A stretch of 64,000 bases of DNA, taken from positions 241,933,114 to 241,997,113 of the forward strand of contig CAKMRJ010005523.1 of assembly GCA_928212115.1 (NCBI GenBank), in the 5' to 3' direction. Position numbers and translations under genes: made by a program. Origin of the DNA: Lactuca virosa. Lineage: Eukaryota > Streptophyta > Magnoliopsida > Asterales > Asteraceae. Of the stretch, positions 1-11,623 are shown one piece after another (position 1 is the first letter of the stretch; every line of letters begins with the position of its first letter). The notes under the pieces were generated by a model. That model was not told where the DNA came from. It saw nothing but the letters and a program-made list of their open reading frames with translations, and ran no database searches.

Positions 1-1246
1 AACTCCTTTCCGCTCCACTATCAAACAAAATGCATGCATAAGAGTTATCGAGGAGAAACGTACCAGTGACCACTGTGGGGTCGGCAACCGCTTCCTCGTG
101 GCCTATGGCCAGAACTCTTCCCACTCCACCAGCATTCCCTGCCTTCGGGCAGTTCCTTTTGTAGTGGCCCGCCTCGCCACAACCGTAGCAAGTTTGGCTC
201 ACACCAGCGCCGAGGACTTGGGTGATTGGCCTCGCCGGAGCTTTGCAGAAACGGGCAGTGTGCCCCTTCCTGTTGCAGTTCAAACACTGCATTTCCCGGC
301 AGGCTCCTACGTGGTGGAAGTTGCACTTGTTGCACTTGGGCAAACTTCCAGCTTACTGCTTTATTGGAACAGCAGCAGTGGCAGGTGCTATCGCACTATG
401 AACTGCCACGATCTGCTGCTTTTTTGCAGCCTTCATCTTTTTCTTGTCCTCCCAGAACTTCCGCTTGGAGTCAGCGGTTCGGGCGGGTTATGAGATGGCC
501 AGGGTTGTTGTTGCGGCCGGGGTACGAATCTCGTGGTCTATAAGCCGCTATGCCAATCGGTTGGCACTATCGAATGTAGTGGGGTTTGAAGCCAAAAGAT
601 TTCCCTGGAATGGAGGCACCAGCCCCCATATGAATCTCTCTATCTTCTTTCCCTCTGTATGAACCATGTTGGGACAGAGGGCCACCAGTTCACAGAACCT
701 GGCGGTGTAGGAGACTATGTCGGAGCCCTTCATGGTTAGGCTCCACAATTCCTCCTCCAGCTTTTGGATCTCGCCCCTCGGGCAGTACTCCTCAATCATG
801 AGGTCTTTCAAAGTTTCCCAACCCATAGCATTAGCCACTATTAGAGATAGTGACTTGACATGGCTATTCCACCGTGTTAGAGCTTTATCCTTAAAGGTGC
901 AAGCAGCGAACTTGACCTTGCTCCCTTCTGGGCAGGAGCAGATTTCGAAAACCGATTCGGTTTTCTCGAACCATTGCGAGAGGGCAATGACTCCACCAGT
1001 CCCTCTAAAGGACTTGGGCTTGCAGTTGGTGAAGTGCTTATAGGAGCACTCTCTCAAGCGCACAGGGATTTCACCATGAGTAGATAGGACCGGGGTTCCT
1101 CCTCATGTGGAACCAGACGAATGATATTGAGCCATGGCTGTTGCCACAGCTGCAGCTACTGCAGCGTTTAAAGCTGCTGTATCGATTTGAGGAGCAGGTG
1201 GTGTCGGTGCGGGAGGATCGCGTCTTGTTGATTTACGTGGAGGCAT
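1..1246 (-). pseudogene. gypsy C gag and start of protease, disrupted
   Basis: This encodes the retrotransposon capsid/nucleocapsid polyprotein, which packages the RNA. The start ATG at 1246-1244 opens a Pro/Ala-rich N-terminus. It is followed by the gag core (about 548-1060, with RWNSHV and EYCPRGE-type motifs), two CCHC zinc knuckles (around 150-300, including CYGCGEAGHYKRNC), and the protease catalytic motif FDSGA at 11-25, where the window ends. The frame has in-frame stops near 1106 (TGA), 548 (TAG), 490 (TAA) and 346 (TAA), each explicable by a single C-to-T change, so no intact protein is made. The zinc knuckles and the FDSGA motif lie in the same frame as the gag core. Confidence 0.85.
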
Positions 1247-1628
1247 CTTTCAACTATAAGTTCACAAAGATGAAGATATTGATAAGAATTTAATAGGAAA
1301 ATTGATGAGGATGACTCATGGACTAACTCTCCATAGCCCAACGGCACAATTGAATAGAACGATTGAAAGATGATCTAGTACTAACAAAAGATAGTATTTG
1401 GATAATAATTTCCATGAGATTAGATATCTGTCAATAATACTGGAATTATAGATGTAAAGAGTTCGGGAAAAATGACCTAGAAGTAGGTCTTACATCAACC
1501 AAGATGGGAAAATTTTGACAGACTACAACCTAATCGAGACCTAACAGGTCTAAGATTTACAAAGATAGGAACTTAGACTAGAGTTTTTACACAACTAGGT
1601 TATATCCAAAAGAGAAGTCGATGAGACT
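1247..1628. other. gypsy C leader between extra ORF and gag, no feature seen
   Basis: This is an AT-rich untranslated leader of element C on the minus strand. No ORF, repeat or recognisable signal was found in it. Confidence 0.5.
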
Positions 1629-2258
1629 CTAACGGCGGCGAGAACTACTAGAGTGAGTTCTTGAATCCGACAGAAGACGTTCTATGTCCCTCACGCGCCT
1701 ATCAGATCTTACTTGATGAGCTCGAAGTTCCCTGACTTCAGCTTGGGTCTCAGTAAGTTCCCTTTGCAGCACAGCATTGCGGACCTGAGTCCTTTCATGA
1801 GCAGACTCTAGTTGGCGAATGCGGACGGTGTTAACGCCAGAGTTGGCGTCAATCTCCACGACCCGGTCGATAGCCGCTCGACCTTGCTCGGTGTTCCGAG
1901 CAATTCTACGAACCATGATGGGTAGAACCCTGTCAGCTGAACCTCCCTCAGTGAGGTTGTAGTAGCTTCTGTCTCCATTGTAGGGAATAGGTTGACCCTA
2001 TTCCTGACTCCATCTATTTAAGTTTGTGGCCCACAGGGGTGTGGGTCCTTGAAATGCTGGACGAGGATTCAGGTTTGGGTCTTGAGCAGCTGGGGGTAGG
2101 TTGTTGACTTCTGGCTCTGAGTCAGAATCCTCAGAAAAGCCTTCAGCTTCGTGATCGTCCAATGGGATTGGGTGATCATCTTCTGGCTCTTCTCCCAGCC
2201 ATCCTGCATTGCCGTTGTTGAGGTAGTATGGGTCTCCAGGGATATGGAATCCAGCCAT
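1629..2258 (-). pseudogene. Extra leader ORF upstream of gag in gypsy C
   Basis: One minus-strand frame runs from an ATG at 2258 to a stop at 1629, broken only by a TAG at about 1998-2000. Unbroken it would be about 209 codons. The first half is acidic and proline-rich (starting MAGFHIPGDPYY). The second half, from about 1916, is rich in Arg and Glu with heptad-like Leu/Val spacing, predicted here by eye as a coiled coil, and ends in a Ser/Arg-rich tail. It lies between the PBS and gag in the same sense. No comparable ORF is visible in the leader of gypsy A. I do not recognise a catalytic domain. A structural or gag-related role is a guess. Confidence 0.55.
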
Positions 2259-2955
2259 AAAATCTACGCGAGAAAAGGGATATAAGAAATAACTAAATAG
2301 ACGAACTAATTAGATAATTATAAGAATGATCTTTATCAGTTACTTCAACATTTGCGTAGTGCATACCAGTCATATGTAACCGAGACAGGATAGACCTTCG
2401 AATAAGTGACCCTAACTCTAAGCCCACAACCAAACAAGGAACATGAAGTAAAGCAAAGATCACAGATTCCAAGTCTATGATATCCTAGATACATATAACC
2501 TTAGCGTATCCACTCAGCAACTGTTGATATACTAATAAAGACCTTTAGTTCTCAGATAAGTAATTAATAGTAACACAAAATACTCCTATAGTATTTTTAA
2601 GTTTATGTTCTTTTCTACTGTTCTCGTTGTAGTAGTGTTGGTAAGTTTTTAGACTTGTTGCAACCTCACAACCACACTTAGGCACATGCTAATCACTCCT
2701 CGGATAATGTAGTTGATCAGGCTACATCTTCCCAGGGTTGACCATATGTCTCTAAGTCTACTTGTGCTGCCCAACAATCGTAATACTTTTGTTCTGTCCT
2801 AGTGACACTAATTTTAGTATGAATGCAGATATGTATACTTGGTTAAATATTTTATTATTTAAAAGTATAAACTCTTTATCAGAGTATTTTAATCCCGCTG
2901 TGTTTATAGTTCGTATATCTTTTATGGGTTGATACACTCGATTCACTATAAACAA
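2259..2955 (-). other. gypsy C 5' leader next to the PBS
   Basis: This is untranslated leader. It contains a conserved gypsy motif CACAACCAAACAAGGAAC at about 2426-2443. Its last 390 bases (from about 2570) are clearly similar to the gypsy A leader at 48450-48915, which supports the two elements being relatives. Confidence 0.65.
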
Positions 2956-2968
2956 TGCTCTGATACCA
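2956..2968 (-). promoter_or_regulatory. gypsy C primer-binding site
   Basis: TGCTCTGATACCA on the plus strand reads TGGTATCAGAGCA on the element's strand, the complement of the 3' end of initiator tRNA-Met. It lies 3 bp from the LTR start and would prime minus-strand cDNA synthesis. Confidence 0.85.
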
Positions 2969-3928
2969 ATCTGTCACACCCCAAAACCAGGAACGGCGGA
3001 AACGTTCTGGGGCGGAGGACGTCATGTACAGTATCACAACAATGAAAAATAGTAAACAAGCAACAACATCATCCATTGCATTAATAATATAATTTAATAC
3101 AAGTGTGTTCTGTCAAGTTATACATACACCAAAAATATACATCACAATAAAAGATGAGTCTTGAACGAGCTCCATCTTCTCAAAACCTGGCACCGGTACC
3201 TGTCTACTGGTGACCTGAGAATACAAGTTATTTTGAAAGAGTTTATCAGCTTTAAAGCCGGTGAGATCATAAGTGTATTAGTGTCTGTATTTGTATGAAA
3301 GTGTTTGTAAGTCTGTAATTGTATAAGTTTGTAAAAGTTTGTAATTGTTTGAACTCTCCTAGAAAACCCTATGTTTCCTACTAAAAGTAGCCTTCTACCA
3401 AGGCATCTAGTATCTGTGTGTGTATCTCTTGTAAGAGTATGTATTTTCCCAAATCTGACTATCATTAACCAAAAATATAGTTTTTACATTATGTTTATTG
3501 TGTGAATATCACAAAGTGAATGTAATGGGAAAATGATATAGTACTGTAGTGTTGTATTAAGTAACTACTGCTATACTAACTACTTTAAACCAATTGTTAT
3601 TTAAAGTACCATGTGATCGGCCTGTATCCTGCTACCGACTCTAGTAAAACGACGATGTAAGACGTCGTAAGAAATGACGTTTGGCACCCGTAGACTTGCA
3701 AGTCCCACTGTAGCGAGCAGCAAGGTGTAGGATAGTTAATCCAGTATAGATCTATACACAAACTCATACGCTCCCCATTTAAGGAGATTCTGGATACAAA
3801 ACGGGTCATGACAGGTAGTGTCATGCCCCCGTTAAGTGGCTTACATAACTGTAAGTAATGTATATGTATATGTATATGTATGTGCTAGCTGTATTGTGTG
3901 TTCTTTCTCTGTCTAGCTTGTATGTTTT

Positions 3929-4119
3929 GTTTCTCATCACTGTGTATTATGTTTGTTTCTCATCACTATGTGTTATGTTTGTTTCTCATCACTATGTATT
4001 ATGTTCGTTTCTCATCACTATGTATTATGTTTGTTTCTCATCACTATGTATTATGTTTGTTTCTCATCACTATGTATTATGTTTGTTTCTCATCACTATG
4101 TATTATGTTTGTTTCTCAT
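3929..4119. repeat. 26-bp tandem repeat in LTR C
   Basis: There are about seven head-to-tail copies of a 26-bp unit containing TTTCTCATCACTATGTATTA. Copies differ by only one or two bases. Because 26 is not a multiple of three, the array is open in all three plus frames and creates spurious ORFs. Confidence 0.95.
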
Positions 4120-4924
4120 GAATGAACTGACTCATTGTATGTTTCATTGTTCTAGTAATAGTATCTTCCTAAACTATACCTATTATAGTTTACTAGTAAT
4201 GTTGTTTGTGTATATGAACATGTTTGTATACCTTTGCTACCCAAAGGCATTGAACTGAATCAAGTAACCTTTTATATCTATACACATATACATGATATAT
4301 AACTAGGATTCAAACGACCTTCGGACAAATAACCTGAATACCCGAAGTCCACAACCAAACAAGGAACAGGAAGTAAGGTGAGCTATCAGTCCTAAGTCCT
4401 TTCAATCCTACTTATATAACTATGTCCATATAGATACACAGAATATAAGTTTAAAAGAGTTTAAGTAAAAGTATTTAACATGTAAAAGAGTTTGATAAGA
4501 GCATTTAGTATATAAAAGAGTTTGTAAGACAGTTTGAAGTAAAACAGTTTGGTAACACAGTTTGAAAAGTAAGAAATCCACTTGTTTGGTAGTTATTAAT
4601 CACATGTGATTGATATAATAACTATAATAGATCAACTTGTATCCCCCCCCATAAAAGCATTTAAAAACATTTAAAAGGTTAATTAAGGGGTATGAACTCA
4701 CCTGTAGTGGGTGGTTTGGATGAACGGAATGTATAGGATGCTAAGTGTCAAGTGAAGACTTGCACACACACAATGATCCTAGTTAACATATAATAACACA
4801 TATGTGTATTCAATTAGTAATAAAACAACTAATTAACCAAGTTAAGACATCCTAAGACATGTAAAACACTTGATTTAAGTGCTATAAGTCCTAAGGATTG
4901 CATCTAAGGGTGGTAGGACATTGC

Positions 4925-5340
4925 TATTGAGTTTAGGGTTCAAGGGAACCCTTTATTTGAGTTTACGGTTTTGTGACCATAACTCATTGAGTTTACGGTC
5001 GTAAACCCATGAGTTTACGGCCGTAAACTCATGTTTCTTTGACCATTTTGTGTTTTGAAGCCTTAAAGATCACAAGAAGCATTCCTACTTCATGTTTAAG
5101 CCTTAGGAAGATATTAGGGCACCATTTCACTCCTTTTAGGAGTTTACGGTCCTTGGACCATTTCCCTTTTGGGTTTACGGCTGTAAACCCAAATGGTTTA
5201 TGGACTTTTGATTGTTTTGAGTCCTAAGCACAATAAAGAAGGGATCTAGGCTTGTTTCCAAGGCTTGTAAGGGACTTGGGCACACTTTGGCACTCTTTTT
5301 AGGGTTTACGGTCCAAGAACATCTTGGACCGTAAACACCT
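4925..5340. repeat. GTTTACGG / CCGTAAAC palindrome cluster in LTR C
   Basis: Many full or half copies of the palindrome GTTTACGGCCGTAAAC lie here, for example around 4984-5030, 5150-5190 and 5305-5335. On the element strand they lie downstream of the TATA box at 5677, so they would be transcribed and could fold into hairpins. Another full palindrome is placed upstream of the TATA box. Confidence 0.85.
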
Positions 5341-5676
5341 TGATCTTGTGTTTCTTGGGTGTTTTCTTGATGTTTAGTAGTGTAACAAGCTTTCTAATAC
5401 ACTAGGGTAGGAGTACTTACTAGTTAGAAGCTTGAAAAGGTGCTAAAAGTCCAAGAACACTAGTGTGTGTTCTTGGTGAAACTTGAAGATCTACACTTTT
5501 GGAATGATTTCACGGATGGAAGTATGTTAAATCACTAGATTAAGTAAGATATCAACTTTTTAGGGTAAGAAACACTTACAAGTTGAAGATCAAGAAGGAA
5601 AATTCGGATGCTACTTGAGAGGATTTGAGCTTTGTTCTTGAAAAGTGGAAAAAGTGTGAAAAATGGCTAAGTGCCA

Positions 5677-5709
5677 TATATATACCCCTTGGGGTTTACG
5701 GCCGTAAAC
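5677..5709 (-). promoter_or_regulatory. LTR C core promoter: TATA box with upstream palindrome
   Basis: The plus strand shows TATATATA at 5677-5684. Ten bases further right, which is upstream on the minus strand, is the perfect 16-bp palindrome GTTTACGGCCGTAAAC (5694-5709). Transcription of element C would start some 30 bp left of the TATA box. The assignment rests on sequence only. Confidence 0.55.
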
Positions 5710-6067
5710 ACCAAGTTTAGGCCGTAAACTCCAAACTCTTGGAGTTTTGGGACATTATTGTTGCACAATAAACCCTAGGGCATCCTCTCTCCTGATATCT
5801 CCTACAGTACTAACTTAAGAATACCCAAACTTATTCCAAAAAGCTTGAAAGTTAGCAGAAACTGTTCTGACTTCTATTAAATTGAATGTTTGTACAGAAT
5901 AGAAATTTCGGGTTGTCACATGGGGACTTTCGTTTTGTACAAACAAAGCCATATGTCTCACATGATTGCTAACAACAAGTTCACGAGTAATATAATGAAA
6001 TACCTTTTGTATGAAAAGATTATCCTTGATATGAAGAATGCATACTTGTAAATAAATCACATTTCTA

Positions 6068-6182
6068 TTTATAGTATTTTCTGTTATAGTATTCTCCGTT
6101 ATAGTATTCTCTGTTATAGTATTCTCTGTTATAGTATTCTCCGTTACAGTATTCTCTGTTATAGCATTCACTGTTATAGTTT
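6068..6182. repeat. 15-bp tandem repeat in LTR D
   Basis: There are about eight copies of a 15-bp unit around GTTATAGTATTCTCT. The unit is a multiple of three, so the reverse frame shows a meaningless five-residue repeat. Confidence 0.9.
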
Positions 6183-7024
6183 TTGTATATGATAGTATTT
6201 CTCCTAAACTATTCCTATAATAACTTACTTGTAATTTATGTAATTTGAATGAATGAAAGTATACCTTTGCTACCCAAAGGTATTCAACTGATTGAATAGT
6301 AATTTTATATCTACATATGTATACATAATATATAACTAATGTTTAGACGACCTTCAGACAACTAACCGATTACTCTAAGTACACATTCAGACAAGAAAAA
6401 GGAAATAAAGTGGGTTAGCAGTTCTAAGTCCTTTAAACATTACTTACATAACTATACATATATAGGCATGCATTTGACGATATATAAGTTAAAAAGGAAG
6501 TTTTGTAAAACCTTTTGAAGAGTTTAATAATAAATATTGATGACTTGATGTTAATTTATAAAATGATTTAAAAATAGTTTGTTTGATAACACAGTTTGAA
6601 GTATATGAAATCCTATTGTTTGAAACACAGTTATAAATCATATATGATTGGTTTAATAACAAAAAGTGTAGCAAAGATTTATGTTTTTAACATGAGGATA
6701 ATCGTGTGTTTACTTGTATTCCCCCCCTTAAAAGTGTATAAAAGCATTCTCAAAGTTTTTGAAAACATAGTTGTAGGGGTATGAACTCACTTGGTAGGTT
6801 GAAGAAGGTGAGACTAAGATCGAGCAGAACTTCGACTGGAGAAGGCTGATTTCTCGGGATTCTCGGGAATCTTGGAAATCTCGGGAATCTCGGGAGTGAA
6901 AAACCTTCCTTCAGAACTTGGATGTGAAAACCGGGGCTTCGGGATGGCTTCGAGGGTTTAAATGCAGAGCTTCGGCACGAGAAAGAAGAGAACTGAGCAA
7001 TGAAACCCGGAACCCTTTGAGCTC

Positions 7025-7180
7025 TATTTATAGCCCAATTTTTGGGTCCCACGTCGTGGCAAAAGGGTTGCCACGTCGTGGAGTCGATCCTATCCTATTC
7101 CATGGACGAGACGTCTTCTGCCAAGCCTGAAAACCCATCAGTCACTGTGCCACGTCGTGGCCTACTGTGCCACGTCGCGG
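7025..7180 (-). promoter_or_regulatory. LTR D promoter: TATA box with CCACGTCGTGG array
   Basis: CTATTTATAG at about 7024-7033 gives a TATAAATA box on the minus strand. To its right (upstream) are four copies of the palindromic 11-mer CCACGTCGTGG, one with a single mismatch, at 7049, 7071, 7150 and 7170. Each contains an ACGT core of the kind bound by plant bZIP factors; that binding is inference. Confidence 0.55.
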
Positions 7181-7855
7181 CCAGCCTGACAGCCTCGGAT
7201 TTTGTGCCTCGAACTTGTAAAATCCGTAACTTCTGCGTACGATCTCCGTTTTCGATGTTCTTTATATGCACGCGTAGGTGAGATTATGCTCTACAACTTT
7301 CGTTTAGACTCCGTCGGCTAATTTTGATTTATTTTTAATATTATATTTTTAACAGGCCAAGACTGGAAAAGTCCGTTAAAAATCCATAACTTCTTCATCC
7401 GACGTCCGATTTTGTCTGTGTTTTTACCGTTGCACTAATATTGTTGAGATCTTCGCTTCTCTTTAAGGTTGCGTTGGCTAAAAGTCGCTGGATCTCTATT
7501 TCGGGTTTTTAGCTGTCTACCGCTATGTCCGAAACTTCGAAAAATCATAACTTTCTCATACGAAGTCAGATTTGGGCGTACTTTTTATGTATGTTCACGG
7601 TTTAATGATATCTACGACTATCATTTAGCTACTTAAGGCTAAAAAGTATTTTATTGAAATTTCTCGTTTTATGCTTAACAGTGTTTTACCGGTATTGTCG
7701 CGTATCTTCGATCAGTCATAACTTCTTCGTTATAACTCGGATTTTAGTGTTCTTTATATTTTTGGAAACCTAGTTACGATATCTACTACTTAGTATACTC
7801 AATTATGGTTACTGAACAAAATTATTTTTTTTGACCTTATTTTGCTGGTGTTACA

Positions 7856-9407
7856 ATAAATTAATAAGTCAATTTTCTCTCTCCAAAAGATATCTTATTC
7901 AATTGCTCGGTTTGAGGGCAACCCAAAAGGACTGTGATACCATCAATTCAAGTTTATACCAATTATAGTTATGAGCTTAGACACCTAATCCAACATCGAC
8001 CTCACCGTGCCATCAGCTGCTGAAGAACTCCCACTAACACTAGTTAACTATCTCATGAATATAATCATATGCCACAGAGCTTAGATAATCCTTTGAGTAA
8101 CAGACTCAACCCCACAACGGTTAGACTCAAAAGAGAGCTGCTTAATAGAGTCAAATCCATCACTCTAAGTTTATTTAACCTTTGCAACATGTGACTTGAT
8201 ATATTCACTTAATAGTTAACTCATATTACTAAGAGTTCCACAAAGCACAAAACAAGTAACATTCGATCAGTAACACTCCAAGCCAAAGAATAACCAAAGA
8301 ACATCCAAGATCACATACCACAACTCATGCTAGGAACTCCAACTCTTAATAACGGTTGCCTTATGCATGCAAATTATACACAATACATGATCAAATAGAC
8401 TGTCGAATAAAAGACTCTTCCTTAGGACCACAACCAAACAAGGAACTTGAAATAAGGCCAAATCATTCTTTATAGGTCTATGTGATCCTAATCATATACA
8501 AATTTAAAGCATACACTTAGCAATTGCAGATACCATTACATATTCCCAATCTAGCATCCAATGCCTCCTAGGCTACAAGGCATCACATATCAGGCCAATC
8601 TATCATGAAATTCTTGAAAGTATCCCTATCATTATCCTAGCATGTAAACATTCATATCATATACCATATCAACATGTATGGGTATTTTGGGAATCACTTA
8701 CTTGAGCTCAACCGATTGCACGCACCACCTTTATCTTTGTAAAATCCTTTTAGAAATTTATTCCCTTTACAAAATTGATGCAGCGCAAAAAAACAACACA
8801 AAGATAACCAAGAATGAACCTGTTGATTCTAAAAGAATAGCCAGGAAAATCTCTTCAAAACCACGTTGATTCTACGAATACCGTGGGATTGGCTTCAAAA
8901 TCTGGGTTAACACACAGAATTTGGGAGAAAATCGAAAGTTCATAAACTTGATGATCGACCATCCAAATTACATCAAAAACAGTTAAATAAGAAGCAGAAA
9001 TTTAAATGAAACCCTAAAAGTCCATGGGCCAAATACAAACCCAAAAACAAAACCCAAAAATTAAGGAAAAATAACAAAATTGTTCATAACTCCATTTAGA
9101 AAGCGATTTCTGGACTCAAAAATGGGTAAGTCCCCTTCTAGGACTTATCTAGACGTGCTCCTTGCTCCAAGCTTCGATTTGACTGGTCGTAGGCCCTAAA
9201 CGGAGATTCGTAGCCAAAGTTATGGCCATTTCCGTGAAGCCCCTTTAGTCACACGATCGTGGGCCTCTAGGAACGCAAGGGCCCGATCCTCCACACTAGG
9301 GCCCGCATCAAAAATATTTTTAGAAACTCATTTTCATTTAAAAGTTTATCAATTCCTCAATTTGAGTGCAGACATAACTGTTTGTGTGCCTGAATCCCTC
9401 AAACCAA
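7856..9407 (-). other. Leader of element E, non-coding
   Basis: The sequence runs up to a PBS and LTR E on its right and is cut off by LTR D on its left. It contains the conserved gypsy motif CACAACCAAACAAGGAAC at about 8430-8447. No gene is seen; short ORFs such as 8678-8869 show no recognisable domain. Confidence 0.55.
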
Positions 9408-9420
9408 GGCTCTGATACCA
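9408..9420 (-). promoter_or_regulatory. Element E primer-binding site
   Basis: GGCTCTGATACCA complements the 3' end of initiator tRNA-Met on the minus strand. It is separated by 3 bp from the LTR start at 9424. Confidence 0.8.
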
Positions 9421-9699
9421 TCTTGTAACGTCCCAAAAATTTCGATGTAAAAATTTCATTTGATCAAACCACTAATTATCTTTTAGCCAAACATCCATTA
9501 TCCTTTTTCTAATCATTCAAATGTATTTCATAAGAAAACAATTATCAGAGTACAATCCCAAAATCATCATAATTTGGAAACATTGGTGGATGCGCTGCGA
9601 TCATGTTGGGCCTTTCCCTTTCGAACCGGAAGTACCTGAAAACATAACCATAAAACCATAAGCACAAAGCTTAGTGAGTTCCCCAAAATACCACATACC

Positions 9700-10430
9700 A
9701 TTGGGCCTAGCCCTCACATTGGGCTCAACTCACATATTGGCCCCATCCCACCATAATGGGCCTAGCCTTGCCAAACCAATGGGTCCATCCCGATCATACA
9801 AATGCATAAGTTACAAAGACAGTTAGAACCTAGATAACATACAATGGGCCTAGCCCCTCCTGATCCATGGGCCCAACCCAAAATACAAATGGGCCTAGCC
9901 CATCATACAATGGTCGTAGCCCAGCATACAATTGGGCCTAGCCGGACATATCATGCAAGAGTTACAAAGATATCTAACATAACATAACCTAGTAGGACGA
10001 CATTGGTGCCTTCGACCCACGAGTACAGTGAGGAGACTCACCTCAATCTGCTGATAATCAAATAACTGCTCGGGTTGTTGAACCGGATAACCTCACACTA
10101 ATTAACAATAAATAGAGTTATAATTAGTAATTAACCAAATAACCCAAAATCCAAGGCCCAAACCATAATCCAACTTCCTAAAGGGTAAAAGACCATTTTA
10201 CCCTTTTCTTACTTGGCCCAAAAACCAAGGCCTAGCCAATTTGCTCAAAAAGCCTAATTTCCTAAAAGGTATCTCAAGGCCCAATATGGCCCATCTTTCT
10301 AATTGGGCCCAAAAACCAACATGGACCTAATTCCGAGAAAACCCTTAGTATATCCATGACCCCCAGTCAAAAGTCCAATGGCTTAACAAGGCCCAAACCT
10401 TAAAAGGCCCAAAATTCATGCTATGGAGTA
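9700..10430. promoter_or_regulatory. Dense TGGGCC/GGCCCA cluster in LTR E
   Basis: More than a dozen copies of TGGGCC or GGCCCA occur in 730 bp, many as TGGGCCTAGCC. TGGGCY is the plant 'site II' element recognised by TCP transcription factors. That LTR E uses it is inference. Confidence 0.6.
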
Positions 10431-11320
10431 CGCCCCGCGTACTATAAGGGTACGTCCTGCGTATTCACCCTCGAAGCACAAGGTACAAGTCGTAAATGCA
10501 CACACCATGCATTACGCTGAGCATACTCCTACGTACGCCCAACGTACTCAACAGAGAGCTAAAATACCATAAGAGCTCTTAAGCGTTAAGACAAGGACTT
10601 CCAAACTCAGATATGACCGTACGGAGATGTCTTAACGTGTAAAGTTGGCAACCTTACTCCTTTGCATGGCTTAATGGGACCAATTTCTCAATAAAATCCA
10701 TAATAAACACCCAAGCTCATGCATGATCCAAAATAACTCATCAAGATGACATTTTTTGAACAAGGGACCTCACAAATACCAAGATCCAACATTCTATGCT
10801 CTTGGAGTAGCTCATACTCACAAGGATGAATATAAGGACCAAAATGAACCCAAAATATTCCTTAGACTGGATCTAACACCTAGATTCATCAAGATAGAAA
10901 CTTTATACCTCCAGAAGAAAGATCAAGATACACAGCCTAGATCCAAAAGCTTTAAGCAATCCTACACTTCTCCAAGAAGCTTCTTCGTCTTTAATGATCA
11001 CTAAAATGCATGAAGTACCACCAATAGCTCAAGAACCACACCAATGAGGACTATGATTTCATTTCTAGGATTTAAAGGGATGTAGGCTGAAGATAATAGG
11101 GTTTGGTGTTGAGTTAAGGAGCTTAAATAGGGTCCAAGACCTTAAATTAGGGTTTGGGTCTTACGGGAGTATGCCCTGCGTACTTCTGGTACGCCCAGCT
11201 TACCTCCTTAATCACCCGTGATCATTCTACGTACTCCTATGTATGCCCAACGTACTAGGCTTAACACTAGTACGCCCAACATACTCTTATGTACACCCCG
11301 CATACTAGGTTTAACCCTAA
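10428..11320. repeat. GTACGCCC..CGTAC imperfect palindromes in LTR E
   Basis: Repeated imperfect palindromes such as GTACGCCCCGCGTAC (10428-10442) occur around 10450, 10511-10550, 11165-11200, 11230-11262 and 11270-11310. A TATA-like CTATTTAAG on the minus strand (plus 11122-11130) lies just left of the second group, so that group is upstream of the possible promoter. Confidence 0.65.
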
Positions 11321-11623
11321 TACCACCAAACTTCCGAAGGCCATAACATCTTCGTTCTAAGCCCGTTTTCGACGATCCTTATATCCATAGAAAGGTAATG
11401 AGAAGCTGTACACTTATATCAACCCATCCTTTCCTTAAAACATCCCGAGCTAAAATCTAATATTTATAAAATCCAGAACTGCCACTTTACGGCTATACCC
11501 TTTGGCTTCAAATCACAACCCAAACTCCCACATCATCTAACCTACATTACACACACCTAAAAGGGTTTAAATCTCTCTTTCCCAAACACCCTAAGCCTTG
11601 TGATGTCCGATCCTCGGGTCACA

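Larger units (their letters stand above)
1..5920 (-). mobile_element. Ty3/gypsy element C, 5' part (gag, leader, 5' LTR)
   Basis: This is the 5' portion of a minus-strand gypsy element cut by the window edge. Reading leftwards it has a complete 5' LTR (2972-5920), a PBS (2956-2968), a leader containing an extra decayed ORF, gag, and the first residues of the aspartic protease. Pol and the 3' LTR would lie left of position 1. The gag is closely related to that of gypsy A (32.6-36 kb). The 5 bp right of its LTR (TGGGG, 5921-5925) should be repeated at its unseen left end. Confidence 0.8.
2972..5920 (-). repeat. 5' LTR of gypsy C (about 2.95 kb)
   Basis: The LTR runs from TGTCACACC on the plus strand to GTTGTCACA, so it starts TGTGACAACCC on the element strand. 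Its inner end (2972-3030) matches the inner ends of the LTRs of gypsy A and solo LTR G, including a GGGGTG/CACCCC-type hairpin. It contains a 26-bp tandem array, the CACAACCAAACAAGGAAC motif (near 4351), GTTTACGG palindromes and a TATA box at 5677-5684. Confidence 0.8.
5921..7855 (-). mobile_element. LTR D fragment (right part of a gypsy LTR interrupted by element C)
   Basis: This segment resembles part of LTR C (6250-6420 matches 4220-4400, including ACCTTTGCTACCCAAAGG) but is a separate copy. Its right end GGTGTTACA at 7855 is a typical LTR terminus. Element C appears inserted into it, leaving only its right part in the window. It has a TATA box at about 7025-7032 and GC-rich palindromes just right of that. 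The flanking 5 bp at 7856-7860 are ATAAA. Whether it was a solo LTR or part of a full element cannot be seen. Confidence 0.6.
9424..11623 (-). repeat. 5' LTR of element E (about 2.2 kb)
   Basis: The LTR starts TGTAACGTCCC next to the PBS. Its likely outer end is GGGTCACA at 11623, giving an element-strand start of TGTGACCCGAGG. The outer boundary is less certain because no partner LTR is in the window. It is rich in GGCCCA/TGGGCC motifs (9700-10430) and in GTACGCCC..CGTAC palindromes (10428-10550 and 11160-11310). Confidence 0.65.

Noticed and set aside
2956..2968. tRNA-Met-like sequences here and at 9408, 19345, 48075, 48916, 55933 and 58152
   Set aside because: They are only 12-15 bases and abut LTRs, so they are primer-binding sites and not tRNA genes.
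3929..4119. Regular repeats that could suggest a CRISPR array
   Set aside because: Units are head to tail without spacers, in plant nuclear DNA.
3858..4258. Three overlapping plus-strand ORFs rich in FLITMYYVCFSS-type repeats
   Set aside because: They are readings of the 26-bp tandem array in all three frames; no coding signal apart from the repeat.
5815..6171. Minus-strand ORF with repeated ITENT residues
   Set aside because: It arises from the 15-bp tandem repeat in LTR D, which keeps frame because 15 is divisible by three.
2972..7855. Reading 2972-7855 as one very long LTR of gypsy C
   Set aside because: A typical terminus occurs at 5920 and the segment 6250-6420 repeats 4220-4400, so two LTR copies explain it better.
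10756..11004. 82-codon plus-strand ORF in LTR E
   Set aside because: Antisense to the LTR, with no domain; most likely chance.
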